Assembly (NCBI RefSeq): GCF_022682495.2
Contig: NC_071392.1
Location: 134,860,818-134,924,817 of the forward strand
Direction of reading: 5' to 3'
Length of the DNA: 64,000 bases
Source: Desmodus rotundus
Taxonomy: Eukaryota; Chordata; Mammalia; Chiroptera; Phyllostomidae
Part shown: positions 47,593 to 58,649 of the stretch, in pieces
How positions within the stretch are numbered: the stretch's first letter is position 1
Layout: every line of letters starts with the position of its first letter
The notes under the pieces: model-generated
Told to the model about the DNA's origin: nothing
Databases searched by the model: none
What the model saw: the letters and a program-made list of their open reading frames with translations, nothing else
Translations under genes and position numbers: made by a program

Positions 47593-49490
47593 GTTCTGGT
47601 CAAGATGGAGGCATACACACTATAGGAGGGGAACAACTAGAAGAGGAACAGAATCAGAGAAATGGACATCACATGGAGAGTTTTCAGTGGGGATGAGGAG
47701 GGGGGGAATAGTGGGGGGAAAGGTACAGGGAATAAGAAGCATAATTGGTAGGCATAAAATAGACAGGGAGAGGCAAGTAGAAACCCATTGCTTCCTAGCA
47801 CAGCCAAAAGGAGAATAATAACCAATCTAAAATCAATTAACAACCAGAAGTGCAAGAAAATCAAACTGCATGAAACTCCAACAACCAAGAAATTAAAGAA
47901 ATAGTCAACCAGACCAACCAGACCTATAAGGTGGGATGATGGAGAGAACCCATAGCAAGGCAGGTGACCTTGTGGGGAGGGCTGGCTGAACAAAAAACTT
48001 GAGACTCAGAGCTGACTGTGGACTATGGCAGTGGAAGGTTGTTAATGGTGGGAAAATTCCCAGTCTCACACGAGGGTTCGTTGGAAAGTGTGCTAGAGCC
48101 CAGCAGGTGAGCTGCATTGTTCCCTCACTAGCCCCTCCCACACAGTGCCACAACACAGCAAAGAGGGTTGCCCTGTCCTGGTGAATACCTAAGGCCCCGC
48201 ACCCTTACAACTTAACAGGCATGCCAAGACAAAGAAATATGGCCCAAATGAAAGAACACAGCAAAATTCTAGAAAAAGATCTAAGTGATGAGGAGATAGC
48301 TAACCTATCTGATGGAGAGTTCAAAGCCCTGGTAATCAAAATGCTCACAGAACTGATTAAGCTTGGTCTCAAAATGAAAGAATAAGTGAAGGATACCCAA
48401 AGTAAAATAAAGCAAAATATTCAGGGAACCAATAGTGATGGGAAGGAAACCAGGACTCAAATCAACAATTTATAACAAAAAGAATAAATAATCATCCAAC
48501 TGGAAGAGAATGAAGAAACAAGAATTCAAAAAAATGAGGACAGGCTTAGAAACCTCTGGTACAACTTTAAACATTCCAATATCTAACTTATAGGGGTGCC
48601 AGAAGGAGAAGAACAATAGCAAGAAATTGAAAACTTATTTGAACAAATAATGAAGGAAAACTTCCTCAATCTGGCAAAGGAAATAGACTTTCAGGAAGTG
48701 CAGGAAGCTCAGAGAGTCCCAAAGAAGTTGGACCCAAAGAGGAACACACCAAGGCACATCATCATTAACTTACCCAAGATTAAAGATAAGAGAATCTTAA
48801 AAAGCAGCAAGAGGAAAGAAGAGAGTTACCTACAAAGTAGTCCCCATAAGACCATCAGCTTATTTCTCAAAAGAAACCTTACAGACAAGAAAGGGGCTGG
48901 AAAGAAGTATTTGAACTCATGAAAGGCAAGGACCTCCATCCAAGATGACTCTATCCAGCAAAGCTGTCATTTAGAATGGAAGGGCAGATAAAGTGCTTCC
49001 CAAATAAGGTCAGGTTAAAGGAGTTCATCATCACCAAGCCCTTATTATATAAATGCTAAAGGGACTTATCTAAGATATTGAAGAAAATCAAAAACTATGA
49101 ATAGTGAAATGACAACAGACTCACAACTATCAACAAATAAACCAACTGACAACCAAAGAAACAAACCCCAAAAACAAATACTAAGAAAACAACTAGAAGA
49201 GGAACAGAATCAGAGAAATGGACATCACATGGAGAGTTTTCAGTGGGGACGAGGAGGGGAGGAATAGTGGGGGAAAGGTACAGGGAATAAGAAGCATAAT
49301 TGGTAGGCATAAAATAGATAGGGAGAGGCCAAAAATGATACAAGAAACAGAGAATTCAAAAAACATATGTACAACCCATCAACATGACCTAAGTGGGGAG
49401 AATGCTGGAGGGTTGGGGGGTACAGGGTGAAGGGGGATAAAGAGGGGAAAATTGGGACAACTGTAATAGCATAATCAATAAAATATACCT
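47593..49490 (+). mobile_element. HAL1-like ORF1-only LINE with duplicated 3' UTR segment (element O)
   Basis: It starts 'gttctggtcaagatggaggc', has ORF1 at 48239-49059 and ends 'gcataatcaataaaatatacc'. Target-site duplications match in 13 of 15 bases: aagaatacagtaaga (47578-47592) and aaaaatacattaaga (49491-49505), so it is a complete insertion. A ~142-bp block of the 3' UTR (49188-49329) occurs a second time near the 5' end (47632-47774), about 96% identical. It sits between the normal 5' start and the rest of the 5' UTR. Confidence 0.88.
48239..49059 (+). pseudogene. HAL1 ORF1, multiple stops
   Basis: ATG at 48239 opens MAQMKEHSKILEKDLSDEEIANLSDGEFKALVIKMLTEL, a coiled-coil-type N-terminus matching element G. 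Stops follow near 48383 and around 48476-48490. TAA occurs at the codon that is TGA in the other two copies, just before 'LIGVPEGEE'. The RRM region (PRHIIINLPKIKDKRIL) is open at 48650-48922, then shifts frame. Non-functional. Confidence 0.8.
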
Positions 49491-49659
49491 AAAAATACAT
49501 TAAGATTCTTCATGAAAATTTTATAATTTCATATTATATAATATGTATATTATTTTATATACATGCAGGTTTTTTGTAAATTTTACTTCCTCAACACAAC
49601 CTAACTCTGACTACTAACAACCATGTACATCTTACAGTCACAGATCCCCATGATCTGAG

Positions 49660-50625
49660 CAAGGTTTAAGGTTTTTTGGAACCCCAAATCAACTAGGGTA
49701 GTAGCTGCCATTGTTACAAAACAAACCTGGCAGGGGGTGAACGATATACTATCACTGAATGGACCCACCCTTGTACTCTGGGGGTCCCTCCCCTGTACTA
49801 GGTTCACCTTGACCACAGCCCAGGGAAAAATGACTCTCAATGCCAGAGACTGGTGAAAAGGAAAGGAATTATTTATTCAAAGAGTTATACAGACTTAGAG
49901 TAATGACTTGATGTCTTTATTAAAATACTAAAGTCCTTTAGAATACCCACAAATGCACACTGTCCTTCCTTCTCTCTCTGCCCAGTCTGGGGTACTGTAT
50001 CTCAGGAAAATAAGTAGAAGCCCATAGTTCAGGTAGCCGCTTGGTTTCTGGCACCATCAACTGTGTCGCAGCCATGATCTCCAGTTAATCCAAACCCATG
50101 TGGCACCTTCTCATGGATGACCAGCAAGAGTCCTTTCACCCTTTTTCTTCCCAACAAAGTCACTCCTGCTTCCTAAGCCACATGGCAAGAAGGAGCACCC
50201 CAAAAACTTCATGGTCCCAACTTTTGCCAAAACCATGTGGTCCCCAAAATAACCCTGCATGGCTGCCACCCTGGTTTTAAATTCTAGTACAAAACTTCCT
50301 CTGCAGCCCCATTTCCAACTCCTCCCACAATCAGTTATACTTGCCAGCATTATGTATTCTTCCAGCTTTACTGGGCCACAATTGTAAGTCCAAGCAGGCA
50401 TGGCCCCATGGTCTGGAGCCAATCATCTTCAAGCTCTCTTGCAGGAGCTGTAGCCAGAGGGAATTGCCTCCCAGTTACATCATGGGTGGAAGTCACTCTA
50501 ATCTCCCTGGCTCAAAATATGGCCAGCTCTATTTAACATATCCATGAAAGCAGTTAAAAGTTATAAATATCCTAAATGATCATGCCAGAGGTTAGCTGCA
50601 AAGTTGTTGCTATGCAGGTTTTCAA
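49660..50625 (-). mobile_element. Possible ERV LTR (unclassified)
   Basis: On the minus strand it has an LTR-like order of signals. There is a CCAAT-type 'gattggctcc' (about 50425), a TATA-like 'tttaaaa' (about 50275) and two AATAAA signals (plus 49917-49922 and 49871-49876), then a U5-like stretch. It is GC-richer than its flanks. Exact ends, TG/CA termini and target duplications could not be fixed. It could also be another old repeat or unique DNA. No viral genes are present. Confidence 0.35.
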
Positions 50626-50628
50626 GGG

Positions 50629-51785
50629 GAAGATGGCAGCAAGATAGGTGGGAGTGGAGTCCACTGCCCATCAGCACCAGTGAAATGCCTAGCTGATCTG
50701 AGGAACAGACCTAACAGCCAATAGTATTCCAGCATATATGAAGATCAGAGACCAAAGATAGAGGACATTGAAAGATCAGACGGTAAGAAGAGTGCTTAAG
50801 GACAATAAGGTCACTGGGGCAAATGCGGGGACTAGGTTGAAGCCCCTGGCTGGGGCGCAGAGTCTGCTGCAGGATTCTTGGGAGAGAGCCAGGCTGGGCT
50901 GTGTGAGAGGCCAGGTGCTTGTTTGGACCAAGGGGGCTTGAATAGGAGAAATTTCTCGAAAAGAAAAAGAAAATAGAGACACTCAGCGGCTGTTTAGAGA
51001 ACTCTCTGCCCCAGCCATGGCACGTTGTGCCCGGGACCCCTTAGACCCTGGACTGTGAACATCAGATAGGCAGCCCCAGCACACACCTGAAGCCTGGTTG
51101 GTGCACACCCCAATCAGCAGCCTGGGCGCCCACACCTGAAACCTTGGTTCGGTGTGCACCCTGATCAGAGGCTCCGCAGCCCTGGTGAACAGGCCTAAAG
51201 CCTGGGATCAGGGTGCAACCCTATCAAGGGCTTGGCTGCCCTCAGGCTACTACACCTGAAGCACCAGGGACTGAACGCCCCCCACCTAGCCCCTGCAGAC
51301 AGAGCCCTGCAGGGAGTACTCACTCTCTAGGAGGAAGGCAGAATGCCCAGCAGAGGGGAGCTGCAGGGCTAGGGGAGACTGCATTCCCCAGAAGGAATAG
51401 ACCCAGTAAGGGGTTGAACTACCCTGAAGGAACACCGATAACCCAGAGCATCTAGGACAGCAAAGAGCAAGAAGGTGGAGTGTGAGTTGCCCCTAATTGG
51501 TGCACCTCAAGGACAGCACAACTGGTGGACTAAAGCCCTAGTGGGGAGCAGAAGGACCCTGAGGAACTAGACTAGAGGCAAAATGAAGAATGTAGCTCAG
51601 GAAGGGAGAAAAGTGAAACCAATCCCTTGACACAAACCCTCCCATTTCACAGACAGGAAGACGAGCAGAACAGACCTGACCAGTTTAAAGCCAGCAAAAG
51701 ATTTTTTTTCCCTTTCCCTGAAAATTCCTTCTTCCTTTCTGTTCTTCTTTCTTTTTTTATTCCTTCTTCCGGCCATCTTTTATTC
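50629..51785 (+). mobile_element. L1 5' UTR fragment (copy P)
   Basis: It begins at the complete L1 5' end ('aagatggcagcaagataggtgg') and is about 90% similar by eye to the 5' UTR of the minus L1 ending at 58611. It contains 3-4 units of a 50-60-base tandem repeat (51060-51250). It breaks off at about 51785 against the tail of the minus L1, so ORF1, ORF2 and the 3' end are missing. Confidence 0.85.
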
Positions 51786-52048
51786 ATTTTTTAAAAAATT
51801 TTTTATTGTTATTCAATTACAGTTGTGTGCCTTTTCTCCCCATCCCTCTACCTCACCCCATCCAACCCCCCCTCCCTCCCCACCTCCATCCTCCCCCTTG
51901 ATTTTCTCCATGTGTCCTTTATAGTAGTTCCTGTAATCCCCTCTCCTCACTGTCCCCTCCCCACTCCCCCCTGTCCATTGTTAGATTGTTCTTAACTTCA
52001 ATGTCTCTGGTTATATTTTGTTTCCCCCCCCTTTTTTTTTCCTATTTA

Positions 52049-55000
52049 TTATGTTCCAGTAAAAGGTGAGATCATATGGTATTTGTCCCTCACCACCTGG
52101 CTTATTTCACTTAACATAATGCTCTCCAGTTCCCTCCATGCTGTTGCAAAGGGTATAAGCTCCTTCTTTCTCTCTGCTGCATAGAATTTCATTGTGTAAA
52201 CATACCATAGTTTTTGGATCCACTCGTTTGATGATGGGCACTTAGGTTGCTTCCAGTACTTGTCTATTGTAAATTGTGCTGCTATGAACATTGGGGTGCA
52301 CAGGTTCTTTTGGAATGGTGTTTCAGCGTTCTTAGGGTATAATCCCAGCAGTGGAATTGCTGGGTTAAAGGGCAGTTCCATTTTTAGTTTTCTGAGGAAA
52401 TTCCATACTGTTGTCCACAGTGGCCTCACCAGTCTGCATTCCCACCAACAGTGCTTTAGGGTTCCCTTTTCTCCGCATCCTCTCCAACATTTGTTTGTTG
52501 ATTTGTTTGTGTTGGCCACTCTGACTGGTGTGACATGGTACCTCATTGTGATTTTAATTTGCACCTCTCTGATGGCTAGTGATGCTGAGCATCTTTTCAT
52601 ATGTCTCTGGGCCCTCTGTATGTCTTCCTTGGAGAAGTGTCTGTTCAAGTCCTTTGCCCATTTTTTAATTGGGTTGTTTGTCTTCCTGGAGTAGAGTCTG
52701 ATGAGTTCTTTACATATTTTGGAGATCAGGCACTTGTCTGAGGTATCATTGGCAAATATGTTTTCCCATACTGTTGGTTCTCCTTTCATTTCAATGCTGT
52801 TTTCTTTAGCCATGCAGAAGTTTTTATTTTGATGAGGTCCCATTTGTTTATTCTTTCCTTTATGTCCCTTGCTTTAGGGGACGTCTCTCTGAGGATGTTG
52901 CTGCGTGGAATCTGAGATGTTCCTTCCAATGTTTTCCTCAAGGACTTTTATGGTGTTATGACTTATATTTAAGTCTTTTATCCATCTTGAATTTATTTTT
53001 GTGTATGGTGTAAGTTGGTGATCCAGTTTCATTTTTCTGCATGTAGCTGTCCAGATCTCCCAACACCATTTGTTGAAGAGGCTATTTTTACTCCATATTA
53101 TGCTCCTGCCTCCTTTGTCAAATATTAATTGACTGTAAAGGCTTGAGTTTATTTCTGGGCTCTCTGTTCTGTTCCATTGGTCTATGTGCCTGTTTTTATG
53201 CCAGTACCAGGCTGTTTTGATTACAGTCGCCTTGGAATGCAGTTTGATATCAGGTATTGTGATCACTCCTACTTTGTTCTTCTTTCTCAAAATTGCTGCA
53301 GCTATTTGGGTTAATTTATGGTAACATATGATTTTCTGAAATGTTTGTTGTATATGTGTGAAATATGTCAGGGGTACTTTCATAGAGATTGCATTGAATC
53401 TATAAGTCGCTTTTGGGTAGTATGGCCATTTTGAAGATGTTAATTCTTCCAATTCATGAACATGGTACGTGCTTCTATTTGTTTGCGTCTTCCTTGATTT
53501 CTTTCTTCAGTATTGTGTAGTTTTCTGAGTACAGGTCTTTTACCTCCTTGGTTAGGTTTATTCCTAGGTACTTTATTTTTCTTGTTGCTATATCAAATGG
53601 GATTTTTTTCCTGATTTCTGTTTCTGTAGTTTTGTTGGTGGTGTACAGGAATGCCTTTGATTTCTGAGTATTGACTTTGTATCCAGCTGTTTTGCCAAAT
53701 TCATTTATTAGGTCGAGTAGTTGTTTGGTGGATTCTATAGGATTTTCCAGGTACACTATCATGTCATCTGCTAACAGTGATAGTTTCATCTCCTCCTTTC
53801 CAATGTGGATGCCTTTTATTTCTTTTTCTTGTCTGATTTCTGTGGCTAGGACTTCCAGTACTATGTTGAATCAGAGTGGTGAGAGAGGGCATCCTTGTCT
53901 TGTTCCTGATCTTAGTGGGAAAGCTCTAAGTTTTTGTCCATTGAGTATCATGTTGGCTGTAGGTCTCTCATATATGGCCTTTATTATGTTGAGGAATGCT
54001 CCCTTTATTCCCACTTTGCTGAGTGTTTTTATCATAAATGGGTGCTGTATCTTATCAAATGCTTTTTCCACATCTATTGATATGATCATGTGATTTTTGT
54101 CTTTGCTGTTGTTGATGTGATGTATTATGTTTATTGAGTTGCAAATATTGTACCATCCTTGCATCCCTGGGATGAATCACACTTGGTCATGGTGGATGAT
54201 CTTTTTATTGTATTGCTGGATGTGGTTTGCCAATACTTTTGTTGAGAATTTTAGCGTCTATGTTCATCAGCAATATTGGCCTGAAGTTTTCTTTCTTCAT
54301 TGTGTCTTTATCTGGTTTTGGGATTAGGATGATGCTGGCTTCATAAAAAGAGTTTGGGAATCTTCCATCATTTTGGATTTTATTGTATAGTCTGTGAAGG
54401 ATAGGTGTCAGCTCTTCCTTAAATGCTTTGTAGAATTCTCCTGTGAAACCATCTGGTCCAGGGCTTTTGTGTGTTGGGAGTTTTTGATTATTGCTTCAGT
54501 TTCGTCTACTGTTGTTGGTCTGTTCAGGTTTTCTGATTCTTCTTCATTCAGTTTTGGAAAGTTATATTTTTCTAGGAATGTGTCCATTTCACCTAAGTTT
54601 CAAATTTCTTGGCATACAGTTCTTCATAATAATTTCTTACAATCTTTTGCATTTCTGTGGTATCAGTTGTAATCTCTCCTCCTTCATTTCTAATTTTGTT
54701 TATTTGGTTACTCTGTCTTTTTTTTTTTTTTATGCGCCTACTTAAAGGATTGTGGATTTTGTTTATGTTCTGAAAGAACCAGCTCCTGGATTCATTGATT
54801 CTTACAATTATGCTTATGGTCTCTATGTCATTTAACTCTCCTCTGAACTAGGTTATTTCCTTCCTTCTACTTGCTCTGGGCTGTCTTTGTTGTTGTCCCT
54901 CGAGGTCTTGTAGGTGTAGGGTTAGGTTGTTTGTTTGAAATATTTCTATCTTTTTAAGGTAGGCCTGTATTGCTTTGAACTTCCCTCTCAGGACTGCCTT

Positions 55001-55870
55001 TGCTGTGCCCCATAGGTTTTGGGTTGCTGTGAGTTCATTTTCATTTGTTTCTGGAAAGTTTTTGATTTCTTCCCAAATCTCGTTCTTGATCCATTCATTC
55101 TTTAATAGGACACCCTTCAGTCTTCATGATTTTGAGTGTTTTGGGTTTTTTCCTTTGGCGTTGGTTTCTAGTTTCAGTCCCTTGTGGTCAGGAAAATGCC
55201 TGGTATGATTTCAATTTTCCTGAATTTGTTGAGGCTTGTTTTGTGTCCTATCATGTGCTCTATTCTTAAAATGTTCCATGTACACGTGAAAAGAATGTGT
55301 ATTTTGCTTCTTTGGGATGAAAAGCTCTCTGTATATCAGTTAAGTCCATTTCATTTAGGGCATTGTTAAGTGACATAATATCCTTGTTGATATTTTGTTT
55401 GGAAGACCTGTCCATTTTTGACAGTGGGGTGTTAAAGTCGCCTAGTATAATTGTGTTGCTGTCAATATCTTTCTTGAAGTCCTCCAATATTTTCTTTATG
55501 TATTTGGGTCCTGCTATGTGAAGTGCATATATATTTACAATGTTTATGTCTTCTTGGTGGATTCTTCCTTTGAGTATTATGAAGTGATCTTCTGAGTCTC
55601 TCTTTATGGCCCTTCTTCTGAAGTCTATTGTGTCTGATTTGAGTACTGCTATTCCTGATTTTTTTTTTTCTCTCCCTTTGCTTGGAAAATTTGTTTTCAG
55701 CCCTTCACTTTCAGTCTCTGTAGGTCTTTTTTCCTGAGTTGGGTCTCTTGTAGGCAGCATATGTGTGCGTCATATTTTCTTATACATTCAGCTATTCTAT
55801 ATCTTTTGATTGGAGCATTTAATCCATTTATGTTTAAGGTTATTATCGATAGGTAGTTATTCATTGCCAT
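52049..55870 (-). pseudogene. L1 ORF2, full length with a few breaks
   Basis: ATG at 55870 starts MAMNNYLSIITLNINGLN. The endonuclease follows (open 55760-55266), then the reverse transcriptase with the catalytic loop reading [14 protein letters not shown] at about 53755-53790, then a cysteine-rich C-terminal region (52049-52843, open for 264 codons) ending '..HMISPFTGT'. The span is 1273 codons plus stop, normal for ORF2. Breaks include a TGA near 53866 (SPL*FN), a one-base loss near 52818, and changes near 53453-53475. FADD has become LADD, as in copy H. Confidence 0.88.
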
Positions 55871-55916
55871 TTTTTCCTACTTGTGTTCCTCTGTCTTTCT
55901 CTTTTCCTTCCTTTCC

Positions 55917-56840
55917 TTAAAGCAGTCCCTGTAGCATCTCTTGCAGAGCTGGTTTTGTAGAAGCGTATTCTTTTAGACTTCTTTTGTCTCGGAAATTCTT
56001 TATTTGGCCTTCTATCTTGATTGAGAGCCTTGCTGGGTAAAGTAGTCTTGGTTGCAGGCCTCTGGTTCTCATTACTTGGAATATTTTTTGCCATTCTCTT
56101 CTGGCTTGGAGCGTTTCCATTGAGAAGTCAGTTGCTAACCTTATTGGGGCTCCCTTGTATGGTACTTCCTGTTTCTCCCTTGCTGTCTTTAAGATCCTGT
56201 CTTTGTCTTGGAATTTTGCCATTTTAATTATGATGTGTCTTGCAGTGGGCCTCTTTGGGTTTCTCTTGCTTGGGACTCTCTGTGTTTCCTGGATTTTGGT
56301 GACTTTTTCTCTCCTCAGATTAGGGAAATTTTCCATCATTACTTTTTCAAACAGGTTTTCTATCCCTTGCTCTTCTTCTTCTCCTTCTGGTATTTCTGTT
56401 ATACGGATATTGTTACGTTTCATGTTGTCCTGCATTTCCCTTATTTCCTCTTCATTCTTTCTGAGCCTCTTTTCCTTTTCTTGCTCCTTCTGGGTGTTTT
56501 TTTCTACTTTGTCCTCCAGCTCGCTCATCCAATCCTCTGCTTCTTCAAGTCTGCTTTTGATTCCTTCTACTGTGTTCTTCAATTCAGAAATTGTAATCTT
56601 CATTACCTCTTAGCCCTTGTTTATAGTTTCTATTTCCTTTTTCTTGTTGATATAGTTTGCAGTGAGTTCATTGTAGTTTCCCTCTAGTTTCTGCTAATTC
56701 TCTGTGAATTCAGTGAGCTTCCTGATAACCATTGCTTTGAATTTAGTATCTGAGAGTTGACTTGCCTCTATTTCATTTAGCTTTGTTTCTGAGGCTTCCT
56801 CTTTTCATATCATTTGGGGATTGATTCTTTGTCTTCTCAC
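55917..56840 (-). pseudogene. L1 ORF1, full length, N-terminal stops
   Basis: The usual start codon is GTG (56838-56840) instead of ATG. In the same frame there are three stops in the first ~80 codons (TGA, TAG, TAA). From 56603 the frame is open for 228 codons: the rest of the coiled coil (NTVEGIKSRLEEAEDWMSEL), the RRM (ARHIIIKMAKFQDKDRIL) and the C-terminal domain (LLYPARLSIKIEGQI) to a proper stop at 55917. Total 307 codons, normal for ORF1. The RNA-binding half looks intact. Confidence 0.88.
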
Positions 56841-57059
56841 TGTTTGTGAGACTCTTCTTGCTGGCCACTGCTTCTTAAATTGATCTGTTCTGACTCCCTG
56901 GGTTTATGGTATGAACTTCTATGCTAGAGTGCAAGTGGGATTCAGTGGTTCTGTCTCCTTAATCTCCTGTGCTCACTGGTCTTGAGCTTACTCTTATGGG
57001 TCTAACAGGGTGTAACTCTGGTCTTTTCAGAGCTCCAGTTTTTATTGTCTTACCTGTGG

Positions 57060-57370
57060 GAAAAAGTGAAAGAGAAAAAAAAAGAAAAAGAAGGAGAAGG
57101 GAAGGAAGGAAAAAGGGAATAGAAAAGGAATGGAAGGTAGGAAGGCAGGAAGGAGTAATACAAAAAGATCGGAGGAAAGATAAGAGGAAGGAATTTTAAC
57201 AAAACATTAAAATAAAAAATAAATAAAGGAAGGCAGGAAAAAGGAATAAAAATGTAAAGGGTGGAAGGAGGAACAAATAAAAAAAGAAAGAAAGGCAGAA
57301 AGGAAGAAGGAATTCATGGGGAATGGAAAAAAAAGAGAAAAAAAAGGCAAAAGAAAAAAAATCTTCTGGT
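57060..57370. repeat. Purine-rich low-complexity tract in L1 5' UTR
   Basis: A GGAA/AAAG-rich strand, the same 5' UTR position as the pyrimidine microsatellite of copy F read on the other strand. Degenerate rather than a clean repeat. Confidence 0.85.
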
Positions 57371-57794
57371 GGCTTTAAAAGGGTCAGGTTAGTTCTGCTG
57401 GTCTTCCTGTGTGTTAAATGTGAGGGGGTGGTTGGAGTGATTGGTTTCACTTTTCTCCCTTCCTGAGCAACACTGTTCCATGTTGTTCAGCTTCCAGTCC
57501 AGTTCCTCAGGGTCCTTCTGCTCCCCACTAGGCCTTTAGTTCACCATTTGTGCTGTCCTTGAGTTGCACCAACTAGGGGCAACTCATACTCCACCTTCTT
57601 GCTCTTTGCTGTCTTAGATGCTAGGGGCTCTCAGTGCTCCTTCGGGGTAGTTCAGCCCCCTACTGGGTCATTTCTTTCTGGGGACTGCAGTCTCCCCTAG
57701 CCCTGCAGCTCTCCTCTGCTGGGCGTTCTGCCTTCTCCTACAGTGCGAGTAGGGTTGCTAGGGTTGCGTGGCGGATACCCGGCTTTGGTTCTGT

Positions 57795-58165
57795 GCGCTG
57801 GGGCAGCCAGCTGTTGATCCAGGTGGGCACCCACCTGAGGTTTCAGGTGTGAGCGCCCACTCGGGGTTTCAGGTGTGGGCACACCGCCTGCTCTTTTGAG
57901 GTGCGTGCCCGCCTGAGTGCTTTGGGTCTGTGCGCCCAGGCAGCAGATCCTCTGATCTGGATGCACACCGATCCCTGGCTTTGGGCCTGTGTGCCTGGGG
58001 TAGCGGGGCTGCTAATCAGGTTGCGTTCCCACCCAGGGTTTCAGTTGTGGGTGTCCAGGCTGCTGTTCGAGGTGTCCGCCAACCCAGGGTTTCAGGTGTG
58101 GGCACCCTGTCTGCTGATCTGGGTGTGCACCAAATGGTCTTCAGGTGTGTGCTGGGGTTGCTTAT
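57795..58165 (-). repeat. 50-60-base tandem repeat in L1 5' UTR
   Basis: About six diverged units on the plus strand have the pattern 'gctgctgatctgggtg.gcacc', 'cccagggtttcaggtgtggg', 'caccc.gg'. Unit lengths are roughly 50-60 bases. The fragment P has 3-4 related units (51060-51250). Copy F has a different CTG/CCA-rich module at this place. Confidence 0.8.
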
Positions 58166-58649
58166 CCAGAGTTCACAGTCCAGGGGCTGAGGCAGTAGGG
58201 ACACAAGAGGCCATGGCTGCTGTGGAGAGTTCTCTAACTCACCACTGAGTGCTGTTTTTTTCTCTCTTTGTTTTCAAGAAATTCTTCCTATTCAAGCCCC
58301 CCTGGTCCAAACAAGCACCTGGCCTCTCACACAGCCCCGCCTGTCTCTCTCCCAAGAATCCTGCAGCAGACTTTGTGTCCCAGCTGGGGGCTTCAGCTGC
58401 TCTGGTCCCCGCGTTGGTCCCAGGGACCTTATTGTCCTTAAGCACTCTTCTTATCGTCTGATCTTAAAATGTCCTCTATCTTTGGTCTCCGATCTTCACA
58501 TATGCTGGTATACCGTTGTCTGTTTGCTCTGTTCCTCAGATCAGCTAGGCATTTCACTGGTGCCAAGGGGAAGTGGACTCTGCTCCCACCTATCTGGCCA
58601 CCATCTTCCATCTGTCCAATTGTATTTTGCTTACTTGTTTGTTTAGTTG

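Larger units (their letters stand above)
51786..58611 (-). mobile_element. Full-length L1 (copy Q), about 6.8 kb
   Basis: From right to left: 5' UTR (58611-56841) starting at the intact 5' terminus, ORF1 (56840-55917), a 46-base spacer, ORF2 (55870-52049), 3' UTR and an A/T tail at about 51786-51810. It is the most complete and least decayed long L1 here. The 5' UTR carries a six-unit tandem repeat (57795-58165) and a purine-rich tract (57060-57370). Both ORFs carry a few disabling changes. No target-site duplication was found. The right flank is another minus L1. Confidence 0.92.

Noticed and set aside
52260..52694. A 144-codon plus-strand frame
   Set aside because: It is the antisense of the ORF2 C-terminus of L1 copy Q. 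The same antisense frame recurs in several L1 copies.
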